Shown one piece after another: positions 24,867-34,883 of a stretch of 64,000 bases of DNA. The DNA comes from Planctomycetota bacterium. GTDB lineage: Bacteria; Planctomycetota; Planctomycetia; Gemmatales; Gemmataceae. The DNA lies in contig JAIOPV010000188.1 in assembly GCA_021413735.1 (NCBI GenBank), positions 62,001 through 126,000 of the forward strand. The letters run 5' to 3'. The notes below the pieces were generated by a model. It did not search any database, had not been told where the DNA came from, and saw nothing but the letters and a program-made list of their open reading frames with translations. The position numbers and the translations under genes are program-made. Within the stretch, counting starts at the first letter, position 1, and every line of letters starts with the position of its first letter.

Positions 24867-25240
24867 CGGACAAGCCACTCGATTGCATCGGCCTTCAGTC
24901 CACTCGCCACATTGGTAAGCACGATTTCCGGCAGCGCAACATCCCGACGACGAACGCGATGGAATCGCTCACGCCGATGGCACTTGGCTCGCTCGACGCT
25001 GCCGTGAAGATGCTCAAGGACCACGAACAGCAGGCAAGGCGATCCCCCGCAAGCGGCAAAGCCACGGAGGCATTTCTCAACAAGCTGAAGGCATCAGTGG
25101 CCCCGATACCGGAAGTCAGTCCGGTTGACGTCTGCTCCTTTTTCGGGTTCCCGATCCATCTCGCGAACGACCTTCCACCGGGCGTGATGGCCGAGTTCCG
25201 GAACGCAGACGGCGAAGTTGTTGGAAGGATCACGGAATGA
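24863..25240 (+). CDS. Hypothetical protein
   Basis: A 125-aa protein, ATGA-coupled on both sides. It has a helical N-terminal two-thirds and a short C-terminal segment FFGFPIHLANDLPPGVMAEF. It directly precedes the SNF2-type helicase and may act with it, but nothing else supports that. Confidence 0.6.
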   Translation: MTDKPLDCIGLQSTRHIGKHDFRQRNIPTTNAMESLTPMALGSLDAAVKMLKDHEQQARRSPASGKATEAFLNKLKASVAPIPEVSPVDVCSFFGFPIHLANDLPPGVMAEFRNADGEVVGRITE

Positions 25241-26943
25241 CCGCCCTGCTCCCAGGTCGCGCCGTCGATCTTCCCCTGCCCCCAGATACCGTCGAGGCAT
25301 TTGGCTACGGAGGCAACGCCCGCTTCGTCGGCTTTCGCTGGTCGAGTTTGGGCGATCAGCTCATCTTCGATGACGGAGAGAATTCTGGATCGGGAGCAAC
25401 TTGGGCCTTCCTCGGGTACAAGCGCCACCGCGCCGTCGCCCCGCTGGACATCTCTACCTCCGATCGGCGAGCGCTGGCGCACGGCCGCAAGTCGTTCCTG
25501 CAACGCCAAGCGGAGATGGAACGCATCCTGATGCCGGACTATTCACCGCCCGTGGGGGCCGCGTTGCGGGACGGGCAGGAGCTCCGACTCTACCAGTGGC
25601 AAGCCATCGAGGTGCTCAGGCGCCGCGGACGATTGCTGCTCGGGGACGAGGGCGGCCTCGGCAAGACCTACACCGCCGCGGGGTTTCTCGTGACCGAGCC
25701 TGCCGCCCTACCCGCCGCCGTCGTCTGCGACGCCCACATGCAACGGCAGTGGAAGGAGAAGATCGAGGCGTTCACGCATCTGCGTGTCCATCTCGTCAAG
25801 AAGGGCAGCCCTTACAACCTGCCGCCAGCGGACGTGTACGTTTACCGCATCAGCCAGGTGGCGGGGTGGACTGACATCTTCGCTACCGGGTTCTTCAAAT
25901 CGGTCACGTACGACGAGCCGCAGTCGCTCCGCACAGGGGCCGGAACCGCGAAGGGCGCAGCGTGCCGCGTCCTCTCCGGCAACACGACGTACCACCTCGG
26001 CCTGACAGCCACACCGGTCTACAACTACGGCGACGAGATGTGGCACATCATGCAGTTCATCGACGACGCAGCCCTCGGTCAGTGGTCCGAGTTCGAGCGT
26101 GAATGGTGCTACTCGATTGGCAACGGCAAGTACCGGATCACCGACCCGAAGGCGCTCGGCACCTACCTGCGCGAGCAGTACGTCATGCTGCGCCGGTTGA
26201 AGGCGGATGTGGGGCAGCAACTCCCGAAAGTCTCACGGGTCGTTGAGCACATCGACTACGACGAGAAGGCGGTCGCGGCCGTCGAGGATCTCGCCCGGAC
26301 GCTCGCGATCAGGGCAACCACGGCCAGCTTCGTCGAGCGCGGCAACGCCGCACGGGAACTCGACATCATGATGAGACAGACGACCGGGGTGGCCAAGGCA
26401 AAGACGGTGGCGGCATTCGCTCGCCTGATGATCGAGGCGGGAGAGGCAGTGGTTCTTTGGGGATGGCACCGGGAGGTCTACGACATCTGGAACGCCGAAC
26501 TAGCCGATCTGAAACCAGCCATGTACACGGGGAGCGAAACCGCGAGCCAGAAGGAAGGAGCGAAGGATCGCTTTCTGAATGGCGAGACGGATCTGCTCAT
26601 CATGTCGCTCCGAAGCGGGGCGGGTGTGGACGGGCTGCAATTCCGCTGTGCCACCGGCATCTTCGGCGAACTTGACTGGTCGCCCGGCATCCACCAGCAG
26701 TGCATCTGGCGGCTGGACCGCGAAGGTCAAGAGCACCCCGTAACGGCGTTCTTCCTCGTGACCGACGACGGGAGCGACCCGCCCATGATGGACGTACTGG
26801 GGATAAAGGCATCCGAAGCCCAGCACATCGTTGATCCGCATCTCGGCGTGGAGATCAAGGATAACGACACCAGCAACCTCCGTCGGCTCGTGGATAGATA
26901 TCTCATCGGAAAGAAGGACGCCGCGGCGCCGATCCCTGCATGA
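25237..26943 (+). CDS. SNF2-type DEAD/DEAH helicase, phage-like
   Basis: A 568-aa superfamily 2 ATPase. Motifs in order: LYQWQAIEVLRRRG (Q-like), Walker A LLGDEGGLGKTYTAA (about 131-145), Walker B-type TYDEPQS (about 224), LGLTATPVYNYGDEM (about 254), and in the second RecA domain IMSLRSGAGVDGLQ and HQQCIWRLDREGQEHPV (QxxxRxxRxGQ-like). The box II is DEPQ rather than DEAH. Short SNF2-like helicases of this kind occur in phages and help replication or remodel DNA-bound proteins. It is ATGA-coupled to its neighbours. Confidence 0.8.
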   Translation: MTALLPGRAVDLPLPPDTVEAFGYGGNARFVGFRWSSLGDQLIFDDGENSGSGATWAFLGYKRHRAVAPLDISTSDRRALAHGRKSFLQRQAEMERILMPDYSPPVGAALRDGQELRLYQWQAIEVLRRRGRLLLGDEGGLGKTYTAAGFLVTEPAALPAAVVCDAHMQRQWKEKIEAFTHLRVHLVKKGSPYNLPPADVYVYRISQVAGWTDIFATGFFKSVTYDEPQSLRTGAGTAKGAACRVLSGNTTYHLGLTATPVYNYGDEMWHIMQFIDDAALGQWSEFEREWCYSIGNGKYRITDPKALGTYLREQYVMLRRLKADVGQQLPKVSRVVEHIDYDEKAVAAVEDLARTLAIRATTASFVERGNAARELDIMMRQTTGVAKAKTVAAFARLMIEAGEAVVLWGWHREVYDIWNAELADLKPAMYTGSETASQKEGAKDRFLNGETDLLIMSLRSGAGVDGLQFRCATGIFGELDWSPGIHQQCIWRLDREGQEHPVTAFFLVTDDGSDPPMMDVLGIKASEAQHIVDPHLGVEIKDNDTSNLRRLVDRYLIGKKDAAAPIPA

Positions 26944-27224
26944 CGCGCACGTTCCACACCTCCCTCGGAGCATCACCTCTCACCGGCAAGCAGGGAATCG
27001 ACCAGGCCGCCAGGTTTAAACAGCAGCTCCGCTCGATCTACGAAAAACCCACCACCGTCTCGCTCCTGACCGTCACGCACGTCACGCCGCCGCACATGGA
27101 GGTGGTCGCCCAGCACGACGCCGACGACCCCGTGGCCTCCGCGTGGGTGCGGCACGCCGTGGAACGGGCACCGGAGATATGGCAGAAGCTGGCAGAGCGG
27201 CGGACGGCGGTGCGGGGGCGGTGA
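26940..27224 (+). CDS. Hypothetical protein, end of phage-like operon
   Basis: A 94-aa protein, ATGA-coupled to the helicase. It is polar with His-rich ends (VTHVTPPHMEVVAQHDADD). No recognised domain. It is the last gene of the 22.0-27.2 kb operon. Confidence 0.55.
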   Translation: MTRTFHTSLGASPLTGKQGIDQAARFKQQLRSIYEKPTTVSLLTVTHVTPPHMEVVAQHDADDPVASAWVRHAVERAPEIWQKLAERRTAVRGR

Positions 27225-27375
27225 CCGTATCATGTGGTCCCGGACGAGAAATGCGATGGCGGGGTCGTTAACGCGCCGAGATTCCGGCTGGCCGTGGTAC
27301 AATCCAGCGTCAAGGATTTGAGACCGTTCAGCACGACCCCCCGACTAGCACCCGGCGGTTCGAGGGGGGAGCAAG

Positions 27376-30300
27376 ATGACCGTTTCGACACGCGAGCCGC
27401 CCGCCCCGCCCACCGGACACGTCTTTGAAGACATTGCCGATGGCATGCCGCACATGCTGTGGCTGGCCGACCCGGACGGCGCGACCACCTACCACAACCG
27501 CCGCATCCTGGACTACGCCGGACTGCCCGCAGGCACCACCCTCGGCTCCGGCTGGGAGCACCTCCTCCACCCGGACGACCTCCCGGCTACCCGGGCCGTG
27601 TGGGCCCACGCGGTCGCGACCGGCGAGCCGTTCGAGGCCGAGTACCGCCTCCGCCGCCACGACGGCACCTACCGGTGGTTCCTCGCCCGCGCCGACGCCC
27701 AACGGGACGACCGGAACCGGGTGGGCCGGTGGGTCGGCACGTGTACCGACGTCGACGACCGGAAGGCGGCCGCGACCCGGTTCCAGGCGATCATCGAGAA
27801 GAGCTTCGACGCCGTCGATCTGATCGCCGCCGACGGGACCATCCTGTACGCCAGCCCGCCCGGGGTCCGTCTGCTCGGCCACCCCCCGGAGGACGACGTC
27901 GGCCTCAACGGGTTCGACCTGGTTCACCCCGACGACGTGGACCGAGTCCGCGGGGAATTCGAGCGGCTGCTGGCCACCCCCGGCGCGTCGCTCGACTCGA
28001 CCCACCGGCTCCGGCACCGGGGCGGGCACTACCTGTGGGTCGAGTCGCGGGCCACCAACCTGCTCCACGTGCCGGCCGTCGGGGCGGTGGTCGTCAACTT
28101 CCGGGACGTGACCCGCCGGAAGCGGGCCGAGGAGCAGTCCCGCGTCGCCGCCGAGCGCCTGGCGGCCGTCGTCGCGGCCGCCCCGATGGCGTTCTGGGCC
28201 ATCGACCGGGACGGCACCAGGACGCTCTCGATGGGCAACCTCCTCAAGAAGTGGGGGCTCGAGCCCAATGAGATGGTCGGCTCCTCGGTGTTCGAGGCGG
28301 GGACGTGCGTGCCGGACATGCTCGACGCCGCCCGCCGGGTGCTGGCCGGGGAGTCGCCGTCCGGGGTCACGACGGCCGGGGCCGAGACGTTCGAGTGGTG
28401 GTACTACCCCCTCCGTGGCGACGACGGGGCGGTCGCCGGCGGCTTCGGCATGGCCCTCGACGCCACCGACCGGAAGCGGGCTCAGGACAGGCTGCGGGAG
28501 AGCGAGCACAACCTCAGCGAGGCCCAGCGGATCGCTCACCTCGGGCACTGGGAGCAGGACCTAGACACCGGCCGCATCACCGCCTCGGACGAGACGCACC
28601 GGATCTTCGGCCTCCCCCTGCGGGAGGGTCTCGACACGTGGGAGGCGTGGCAGGGGTGCATCCACCCCGACGACCGCCCCGGCCGGGCCGCCGCGATCGA
28701 CCGGACGTTGCGGAACGGACGGCCCTACGAGGCGGAGTACCGCGTGGTCCGCCCCGACGGCGGCACCCGGGTCGTCCACAGCTGGGGGGAGGTGACGCAG
28801 GTTGGGGCGGGGCGCCCGCGGCGCCTGTTCGGCATCGTCCGGGACGTCACCGAGCGCCGGCACGCGGACCGGGCGCTGCTCGACGCCGAGCGGCGGCTGG
28901 AGCACGTCGTCGCGTCCAGCCCGGCAGTGCTGTTCACGATCCGGGTCGAGGGCGGGCAGTTCCGGGACATCGGCTGGGTGAGCGAGAACGTCGTGGCGGT
29001 GCTGGGCTACCGGGTGGAGGAGACGCTGGAGTCCGGCTGGTGGATGGGCCACATCCACCCGGAGGATCGCGACGCCGTGGTGAGCCAGTTCGGGTCCGAG
29101 ATCTTCAGCACCAATTCCTTCTCGACCGAGTACCAGTTCCGCCACAAGGACGGCCGGTACCGGTGGATCCGGGGCGAGACCCGGCTGCTCCGCGACGCGG
29201 CCGGGGAGCCGGTCGAGGTCGTCGGCTCGCTGTCGGACATCACCGAGCGCAGGCGCCTCGAGGACCAGTTCCGGCAGGCGCAGAAGATGGACGCGTTCGG
29301 GCAGTTGGCGGGCGGGGTGGCGCACGACTTCAACAACCTGCTGACCGTCATCAACGGGTACTCGGACCTGCTCCTCGGCACCCTCCCGGCGGGCGACCCT
29401 AGCCGGGAGTCGGTGGCCGAGATCCACAAGGCCGGCGAGCGGTCGGCCGGGCTGACCCGGCAACTCCTGGCGTTCAGCCGCAAGCAGGTCCTCGCCCCCC
29501 GGGTGCTCGACCTGACCGCGGTGGTCGCCGAGACCGCCAGCATGCTCCGCCGGGTGATCGGTGAGGACGTGACCTTGTCCACCGCGACGGCCCACGGGCT
29601 GTGGCCGGTGAAGGCCGACCCAGGCCAGGTCGAGCAGGTGCTGATGAACCTGGCGGTGAACGCCCGCGACGCCATGCCGACCGGCGGGCGGCTGACCATC
29701 GAGACCCAGAACGTCGATCTGGACGAGACCTACGCGGCGGCCCACCTCGGCAGCGTCGCCGGCCCGCACGTCCTGCTGGCGGTGTCGGACACCGGGTGCG
29801 GGATGACGCCCGAGGTGCTCGCCAAGATCTTCGAGCCGTTCTTCACCACCAAGGAGCCGGGTAAGGGGACCGGATTGGGACTGGCCACGGTGTACGGGAT
29901 CGTCGCCCAGTCGGGTGGCCACGTGGGCGTGTACAGCGAGGTCGGGGCCGGGACCACGTTCAAGGTGTACCTGCCCCGGACCGAGCACGCGTCCGGGGTG
30001 ACGAAATCCCACTCGGCACTCCGGGTGCCGCCGCGGGGCACGGAGACGGTGCTGGTGGTGGAGGACGACGCAGCGGTCCGGACCCTGACCCGGCACATCC
30101 TCGGGCGTGCGGGTTATGCTGTACTGGAAGCGGCCGGCGGGAACGAGGCGCTACGTGTGGCCGCGGATCACCCCGGGACCATTCACCTGTTGGTCACCGA
30201 CGTGGTGATGCCCGGACTCGGCGGTCCGGCGGCGGCCGAGCTTCTGGCCGAAAGGCGCCCCGGGCTGCGGGTCCTGTTCGTGTCCGGGTACACCGATGAC

Positions 30301-30414
30301 GCGGTGGTTCGGCACGGGATCCTGCACGACAAGGTGAACTTCCTCCAGAAACCGTTCGCCCCGACCGCGCTCGCCTGGAAGGTGCGCGAGGTGCTCGATC
30401 AACCACAGGCCTGA
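27376..30414 (+). CDS. Multi-PAS hybrid histidine kinase with receiver domain
   Basis: A 1012-aa soluble sensor kinase with no membrane segment. About five PAS/PAC units fill residues 18-630 ([20 protein letters not shown], repeated HPDD motifs, and [16 protein letters not shown]). HisKA follows with the phospho-acceptor His in [16 protein letters not shown] (about 649). The HATPase domain has [20 protein letters not shown] and [13 protein letters not shown], and a receiver domain runs from about 893 ([11 protein letters not shown], Asp in [13 protein letters not shown]). It is markedly GC-richer than its neighbours, which suggests a different origin or age. No partner response regulator is adjacent. 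Confidence 0.9.
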   Translation: MTVSTREPPAPPTGHVFEDIADGMPHMLWLADPDGATTYHNRRILDYAGLPAGTTLGSGWEHLLHPDDLPATRAVWAHAVATGEPFEAEYRLRRHDGTYRWFLARADAQRDDRNRVGRWVGTCTDVDDRKAAATRFQAIIEKSFDAVDLIAADGTILYASPPGVRLLGHPPEDDVGLNGFDLVHPDDVDRVRGEFERLLATPGASLDSTHRLRHRGGHYLWVESRATNLLHVPAVGAVVVNFRDVTRRKRAEEQSRVAAERLAAVVAAAPMAFWAIDRDGTRTLSMGNLLKKWGLEPNEMVGSSVFEAGTCVPDMLDAARRVLAGESPSGVTTAGAETFEWWYYPLRGDDGAVAGGFGMALDATDRKRAQDRLRESEHNLSEAQRIAHLGHWEQDLDTGRITASDETHRIFGLPLREGLDTWEAWQGCIHPDDRPGRAAAIDRTLRNGRPYEAEYRVVRPDGGTRVVHSWGEVTQVGAGRPRRLFGIVRDVTERRHADRALLDAERRLEHVVASSPAVLFTIRVEGGQFRDIGWVSENVVAVLGYRVEETLESGWWMGHIHPEDRDAVVSQFGSEIFSTNSFSTEYQFRHKDGRYRWIRGETRLLRDAAGEPVEVVGSLSDITERRRLEDQFRQAQKMDAFGQLAGGVAHDFNNLLTVINGYSDLLLGTLPAGDPSRESVAEIHKAGERSAGLTRQLLAFSRKQVLAPRVLDLTAVVAETASMLRRVIGEDVTLSTATAHGLWPVKADPGQVEQVLMNLAVNARDAMPTGGRLTIETQNVDLDETYAAAHLGSVAGPHVLLAVSDTGCGMTPEVLAKIFEPFFTTKEPGKGTGLGLATVYGIVAQSGGHVGVYSEVGAGTTFKVYLPRTEHASGVTKSHSALRVPPRGTETVLVVEDDAAVRTLTRHILGRAGYAVLEAAGGNEALRVAADHPGTIHLLVTDVVMPGLGGPAAAELLAERRPGLRVLFVSGYTDDAVVRHGILHDKVNFLQKPFAPTALAWKVREVLDQPQA

Positions 30415-30556
30415 CGGCGGGGATACCGCGCGCGGAGGCCGATCCGATTCCCGACTTGCGCGAATAACTTCCGTCACGCACCTCGGTTTGCATCTCACGG
30501 ACTCGCCCGGCATAATCGAAGTCGGCTCCTCTCCTTTCCATGCCGGAGGGTCTCGA

Positions 30557-31450
30557 ATGTCGCGCCTCGTGTTGGTGGGTCTTGCCGCACTCCTCGCCGG
30601 TCCCGCCGCCTGCGCGGCCGTCGACGAACTCGCGGGCCGCTGGGTGTACAAGACCGAACTGCTCACGGTCACGACCGTGTTCCTCGCGGACGGCCGGTAC
30701 TTCGCTGAAATCAAGGTCGGCGACAACCCCGTCCCGCAGCGCGGCCGGTACTCGATCAAGGGCGGCAAGGTCACCATCGAGCCGCAGGGCGAACCGACCG
30801 TGGTCTACCCTTACGTCTACGCCGACGACACGCTCGAAATCACCACGCCCGAACTCGGCAAGATGACCTACAGGCGCGTGAACACCGCGAAGGAGATCGC
30901 GGCGGAAGCCGCCAAAGCGGACGCGGCGAAGGCGAAAGAAGACGACGAGTGGCGCGCGAAGTTCGAGGTCACGGTGATGACCAAACAGCCGCCGCACGTC
31001 GCGGTCGGGGACGTGCCCGCGGACAAGAACGTGGAGAAGGTGTTCGACAAGCCCACCGTGTTCGCCAAGCAACAGCTTTACCTGCACAACGGGCTGACCG
31101 AGTTCGTGTACGCCAATGGCAACCCGCCGGGTAAATTCAAGACGTACTTCAACTGGCACTTCCTCCCGACCGGCCGCGTCTATGTGGACGCCACGACGTA
31201 CACCGGCGCCGTCGCGCTGCCGAAGAACCAACAGGGGCCATGGGGCACCTACTACGTGAGCGGCAAGACCGAGACGAAGAAGTTCGGACGGTACAAGGTC
31301 GGGAAGGACGAGGCGCTCATTATCGAGATGGACGACGGCGAAATGGTCGAAGCGAAGTTCATCGATGGTCGCCGCAACATGGTCTGGGGCAAATCCACCT
31401 ATGGGAATGTCGTGTGGGAACTTGAGGCCCTCAAGCGCCTGGAGAAGTAG
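30557..31450 (+). CDS. Exported lipocalin-like hypothetical protein
   Basis: A 297-aa protein. The ATG at 30557 is preferred (GGAGGGTCTCGA upstream) because it gives a clean signal peptide, MSRLVLVGLAALLAGPAACA. Two beta-rich repeats follow (LAGRWVYKTELLTVTTVFLA at about 24, and YFNWHFLPTGRVYVDATTY at about 198), separated by a charged Ala/Lys/Glu linker; the strands and Trp positions are lipocalin-like. No catalytic motif. Probably periplasmic. Confidence 0.6.
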   Translation: MSRLVLVGLAALLAGPAACAAVDELAGRWVYKTELLTVTTVFLADGRYFAEIKVGDNPVPQRGRYSIKGGKVTIEPQGEPTVVYPYVYADDTLEITTPELGKMTYRRVNTAKEIAAEAAKADAAKAKEDDEWRAKFEVTVMTKQPPHVAVGDVPADKNVEKVFDKPTVFAKQQLYLHNGLTEFVYANGNPPGKFKTYFNWHFLPTGRVYVDATTYTGAVALPKNQQGPWGTYYVSGKTETKKFGRYKVGKDEALIIEMDDGEMVEAKFIDGRRNMVWGKSTYGNVVWELEALKRLEK

Positions 31451-31566
31451 CGCGTAACGCAGCGGGCGACGCGCGGGCCGATCGGCGTGCATTCATGCGC
31501 TCAAGCCCGGTTCCCCCGCTTGCCGATATTCCCGGGCCACCCACCGCCACCCCCGGAGCCCGCTGC

Positions 31567-31782
31567 ATGACGCCGTTCGAGCGCCCCGATCGCCGTTGTC
31601 CGAAGTGCGAGCACAAGGGCTACATGTTCAGGGCAAGGCGAGCGGTGGACGGGAAGCCGGACGAGGGCGGCGGCAAGTTCGTGGAGACGAAGTACCGGTG
31701 CCGGTCGTGTTCGCACGATTGGTGGGAACGTATCCCGGCGCCGCCTGAACAGAAGCGGGCTGATACTGGCGACGCGGCGTAG
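31567..31782 (+). CDS. Small zinc-ribbon protein
   Basis: A 71-aa protein with CPKCEHKGYMFR and YRCRSCSHDWWER, a CxxC...CxxC zinc ribbon. The ATG at 31567 has GGAG eight bases upstream, and an earlier in-frame start at 31495 lacks one. Nucleic-acid or protein binding is inferred. Confidence 0.65.
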   Translation: MTPFERPDRRCPKCEHKGYMFRARRAVDGKPDEGGGKFVETKYRCRSCSHDWWERIPAPPEQKRADTGDAA

Positions 31783-31919
31783 CCTGCGATGCAGGAGTCG
31801 GAGCTATGCGACGGACTTCGCGACGGCGACCGTGCGGATAACCAGCCCGCGGTCGCTACGTCTGGTCAACCACCTTAAACTGTTCCTCGTCCATCCGGCC
31901 GCCGTGGACATTGACCTTA

Positions 31920-32807
31920 GTGACTGTCCCATAAGGGTGGTCGTGGTGAGTATAATGGTTCATGAGAACAGACACTTATCCAAGCGACGTCACAGACGAG
32001 CAGTGGAGGTTGGTCGAACCCCACATCCCCGTCTATCCGGGTGGTCGGCCCCGCACGACCAAACTCCGAGACGTTGTTGATGGCATCTTTTACCTCCTCC
32101 GCACCGGCTGCCAGTGGCGGTATCTTCCCAAAGACTTTCCGCCCAAGAGTACTACTTGGCGGTACTTCGACGAATGGCGACACAACGGCACACTCGACAC
32201 CATCCACGACCTGCTCCGCAAGAAGGTCCGCTCGGTGGAGAAACCCTATTCCCCAAGAACTACTGCCAGCGTTGATAGCCAATCGGTCGACACCACTTCA
32301 GGTGGAGAGAAGCGGGGACGAGACAACGCCAAGAACGTCGATGGTCGAAAGCGTCACATTGTCGTGGATAGCATGGGATTGCTGCTCGCCGTGCTGATCA
32401 CGGCAGCCGATGTGGATGACGCTCAGGCCGCCCAAGAACTGTTCCCTCGTCTCGAGGGGCAACCGATGAGCAAGGTGGTGCGGATGTATGCCGATACCAA
32501 GTACCACAACTTCGCCCTGTACGAGTGGGTGGAGGCGAATGCTTCGTGGGAACTGGAGATCATTCGCCGCCCGAAGGACGCAGAAGGTTGGGTGAAGTTG
32601 CCGATCCGATGGACGGTGGAGCGGACGTTTGCGTGGCTGGGCAGATGCCGGCGGTTGACCAAGGACCGAGAGAAGAGCGTGATGTCGTCGGAAGCATTCG
32701 TCAAGTTGGCCATGATCCAACTCATGATCAACCGACTCGAACCCAAAGACACCGAGGCCGCCTTCCACTATCATTTGGCGGCCTAAACCAACTTATGGGA
32801 CAGTCAC
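31920..32807. mobile_element. IS5-family insertion sequence, 888 bp, with TTA target duplication
   Basis: Terminal inverted repeats GTGACTGTCCCATAAG (31920-31935) and its complement (32792-32807) match over 16 bp. TTA flanks both ends (31917-31919 and 32808-32810), a TNA-type three-base duplication known for several IS5-family subgroups. Both ends and the transposase look intact, so the copy may be recent. Confidence 0.88.
31962..32786 (+). CDS. IS5-family DDE transposase
   Basis: A 274-aa transposase, full length for the group. The N-terminal domain (DVTDEQWRLVEPHIP, then LRTGCQWRYLPKDFPP) is typical. The DDE residues are Asp in ASVDSQSV (about 103), Asp in MYADTKYH (about 175) and Glu in RWTVERTFAWLGR (about 222). 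It fills the IS apart from 40- and 20-bp ends and has no frameshift. Confidence 0.92.
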   Translation: MRTDTYPSDVTDEQWRLVEPHIPVYPGGRPRTTKLRDVVDGIFYLLRTGCQWRYLPKDFPPKSTTWRYFDEWRHNGTLDTIHDLLRKKVRSVEKPYSPRTTASVDSQSVDTTSGGEKRGRDNAKNVDGRKRHIVVDSMGLLLAVLITAADVDDAQAAQELFPRLEGQPMSKVVRMYADTKYHNFALYEWVEANASWELEIIRRPKDAEGWVKLPIRWTVERTFAWLGRCRRLTKDREKSVMSSEAFVKLAMIQLMINRLEPKDTEAAFHYHLAA

Positions 32808-32917
32808 TTATAGGCGAATTCCGCCTCGATCGCCTTAGAGTCCGCAGGCGTGAGGTTGACGTTCACCGCCCCAACGTTCTCGGCGAAGTGATCCAGCCTG
32901 CTAGTGCCCGGATCCAA

Positions 32918-34861
32918 TTACTTCGTCGAGGCGTCGAACACAGCCGGCCTGCCAGAGCCGGACTCGATCATCGTCTTAAGGCCGTCGCAATCGGACCGGA
33001 ACTCGTCAGCAGTTACGGAGCGGCATCGCCAGAAACTCAGGGTCGGCCCGGCCAACCGATCCATCAGCCCTACCGACCGGCGGAGTAATATGCGGGCCTT
33101 TTCGAGGTCCCCGACACGCCAGTAGGCGATCGCGAGCGCCTGGCAATCGGACGGGTAGCTGTTCGTCGCCGACTGCGCGTGCATCAGGGACACCAAACGC
33201 TCCGCAAGGTCGGATGGGAACTCGCCCGCTTTACCCCAAGCGGCCATGCCTCGGAGGAACATGGTGAGTATCTCGTACCGCCGAACAGAGTACTCGTAGG
33301 AGCCGGCCACAGCCTCTTCCGCCATGTCCCATTCGTGTCGGTAGAGGTGGTACACCGCGAGCTGGCGGTGGTACAGTGTGGGGTCGTACTTCGGACGAGG
33401 AAGCACGCTGAGTGCAGACCGCATGAGGTTGATGGCTGCCTCGAAGCCGTCGTGCTCAGACGCCACAAGATCGACGACTCGGAGTTTCCCGCCGGGGCTC
33501 AGCCGGTCGATCACGGCCATGACCTCGGGATCTCGGACGCGAGCCCGTTGCAGTCGCCCAAGATCCAAGACAGCCCCGACGACGGTGGATTCGTCTGACT
33601 CGCTGGCTTCGATAACTGCGAGCAGATCCTCGATCGCCCCCTTTGTGTTGCGGAGCTGGAAGCGAGCTCGGCTCCGCATCAAACGGGCCTCCGCCGAATC
33701 GGCGATGGCGATGACCCGATCGAGAACCGCCGAGGCACTTGCGACGTCGCTCAGTTCGGTAAACACCTTAGCCGCTTCGAGGAGAATTACTCTGTCGTCA
33801 GCAAAGTTGTCGACGATAGCTTGTACTTGTTCCGCGATGGCGCGGCCGTTGACCTCCCAGTCCCGCCGGACGACCTCGGTAGCAACGTCCATCTCGGCCC
33901 TGGCCAAGTGCGTTACGACACCGCGGGCACGCTCTTTCGAGAGCCCGTCTAGCGTCTGCCTGAAGCCACCAAGACGCAGCATCGCGCCGCCGCGGTCTAG
34001 CGGATTGCCGAGTACCAGACGGTGGACGAGTTTCCGGTACTGCTTTGCGAGCCGCGAGCGGGGGCGGTCGAGCACGAACGCCCGCTGGTCGAGGTGCATG
34101 AGGCTCTCGTACCGGTAGATCGTGGTGAGCTCGCGACCTCCGAGTGTCTCGAGGAACTGGTACTTATGCCGACGGAGGATCATTTCCTCGTCGTCCAGGT
34201 GCGGCACGTTCGACATGACCAAGTGAAGGGCGATGTCGCGCCTGGTCTCCCGCACCTCGTTCCGGATGTCGTTCGCGACCAGTTGTAGACCCAGCCGGTT
34301 TTGCTCGTTAGGGAAGAACACCATTACCACGGCGTCCGCGAGCTGGCGGGTGCAGATTCCGCCCACGTCGGTGTGGCCGGTCCGCGAATCGACGAGCACG
34401 TAATCGGGCCGGAACGAGTCCTCCCACTGCTGCTTCGTGTCCTCGAAAAGCATGAAGCCGTTCTGCCGGTCGTACAGTTCCTGCCAGTTGATTGTGGCGA
34501 GCCTGCTCCCGTAGTCGGGCCGTGCGGCACCCGCCGGCATGACCCATAACGCCCCTGCCGATTCTGGGGTATGGATTCGCTTCGGCCTCTTGCTCAGCAG
34601 CTCCGCGACGTCTACTTGGTAAACGAACTCCCGCACGTCTGGGACGGCCCCGGTCTGTCGGTAAGCCTCGATGTACTCGACCAACCCGTTGGCGTCCTGA
34701 GGGCCTTGCAAGTCGGGGTACGTGGACAGGCCGGGAGCCTCGAGGTCGAAGTCGACAAGCAGAACTCGCCGGCCGCGCCGCACCAGTTCCAAGCCGACGT
34801 TCACGAGCGCCATCGTGCGGCCGACCCCGCCCTTAAACGAGTAGAAGGTGACAGTGTGCAT
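32918..34861 (-). CDS. KGGVGR-type MinD/ParA-like ATPase with helical-repeat tail
   Basis: A 647-aa protein. The ATG at 34861 is chosen because AGGGG precedes it and the P-loop then falls at the very start: TFYSFKGGVGRTMALVNV (about 5-22). The KGGVGR form replaces the ParA-signature second Lys with Arg. LLVDFDLEAPGL (about 36) and YVLVDSRTGHTDVGG (about 154) complete the nucleotide site. From about residue 330 to the end the protein is all-helical with TPR-like pairs (AEARLMRSRARFQLRNTKGA, then LAIAYWRVGDLEKARILLRR). Such ATPases are placed by comparative studies in predicted conflict systems. It follows the MqsA-like gene by 22 bp. Confidence 0.75.
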   Translation of the reverse strand: MHTVTFYSFKGGVGRTMALVNVGLELVRRGRRVLLVDFDLEAPGLSTYPDLQGPQDANGLVEYIEAYRQTGAVPDVREFVYQVDVAELLSKRPKRIHTPESAGALWVMPAGAARPDYGSRLATINWQELYDRQNGFMLFEDTKQQWEDSFRPDYVLVDSRTGHTDVGGICTRQLADAVVMVFFPNEQNRLGLQLVANDIRNEVRETRRDIALHLVMSNVPHLDDEEMILRRHKYQFLETLGGRELTTIYRYESLMHLDQRAFVLDRPRSRLAKQYRKLVHRLVLGNPLDRGGAMLRLGGFRQTLDGLSKERARGVVTHLARAEMDVATEVVRRDWEVNGRAIAEQVQAIVDNFADDRVILLEAAKVFTELSDVASASAVLDRVIAIADSAEARLMRSRARFQLRNTKGAIEDLLAVIEASESDESTVVGAVLDLGRLQRARVRDPEVMAVIDRLSPGGKLRVVDLVASEHDGFEAAINLMRSALSVLPRPKYDPTLYHRQLAVYHLYRHEWDMAEEAVAGSYEYSVRRYEILTMFLRGMAAWGKAGEFPSDLAERLVSLMHAQSATNSYPSDCQALAIAYWRVGDLEKARILLRRSVGLMDRLAGPTLSFWRCRSVTADEFRSDCDGLKTMIESGSGRPAVFDASTK

Positions 34862-34883
34862 GAAGAACCCCTGTGAGAGAGGG

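Larger units (their letters stand above)
31856..32911 (-). pseudogene. Aldo/keto reductase C-terminal remnant, split by an IS5 element
   Basis: Minus-strand codons 32911-32811 read DPGTSRLDHFAENVGAV, then NVNLTPADSKAIEAEFAY, as in the end of aldo/keto reductases. After removing the IS and one target copy, codons 31919-31856 continue KVNVHGGRMDEEQFKVV, then DQT and a stop, in the same frame. The 5' part is missing: the remnant begins where the KGGVGR ATPase gene ends. It is a non-functional fragment. Confidence 0.75.

Noticed and set aside
27328..28548. 406-codon minus-strand frame opposite the PAS domains
   Set aside because: Same reason: a shadow of a GC-rich gene.
28561..30096. 511-codon minus-strand frame opposite the histidine kinase
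   Set aside because: Arises from the very high GC3 of the kinase gene; no start signal and no recognisable domain.
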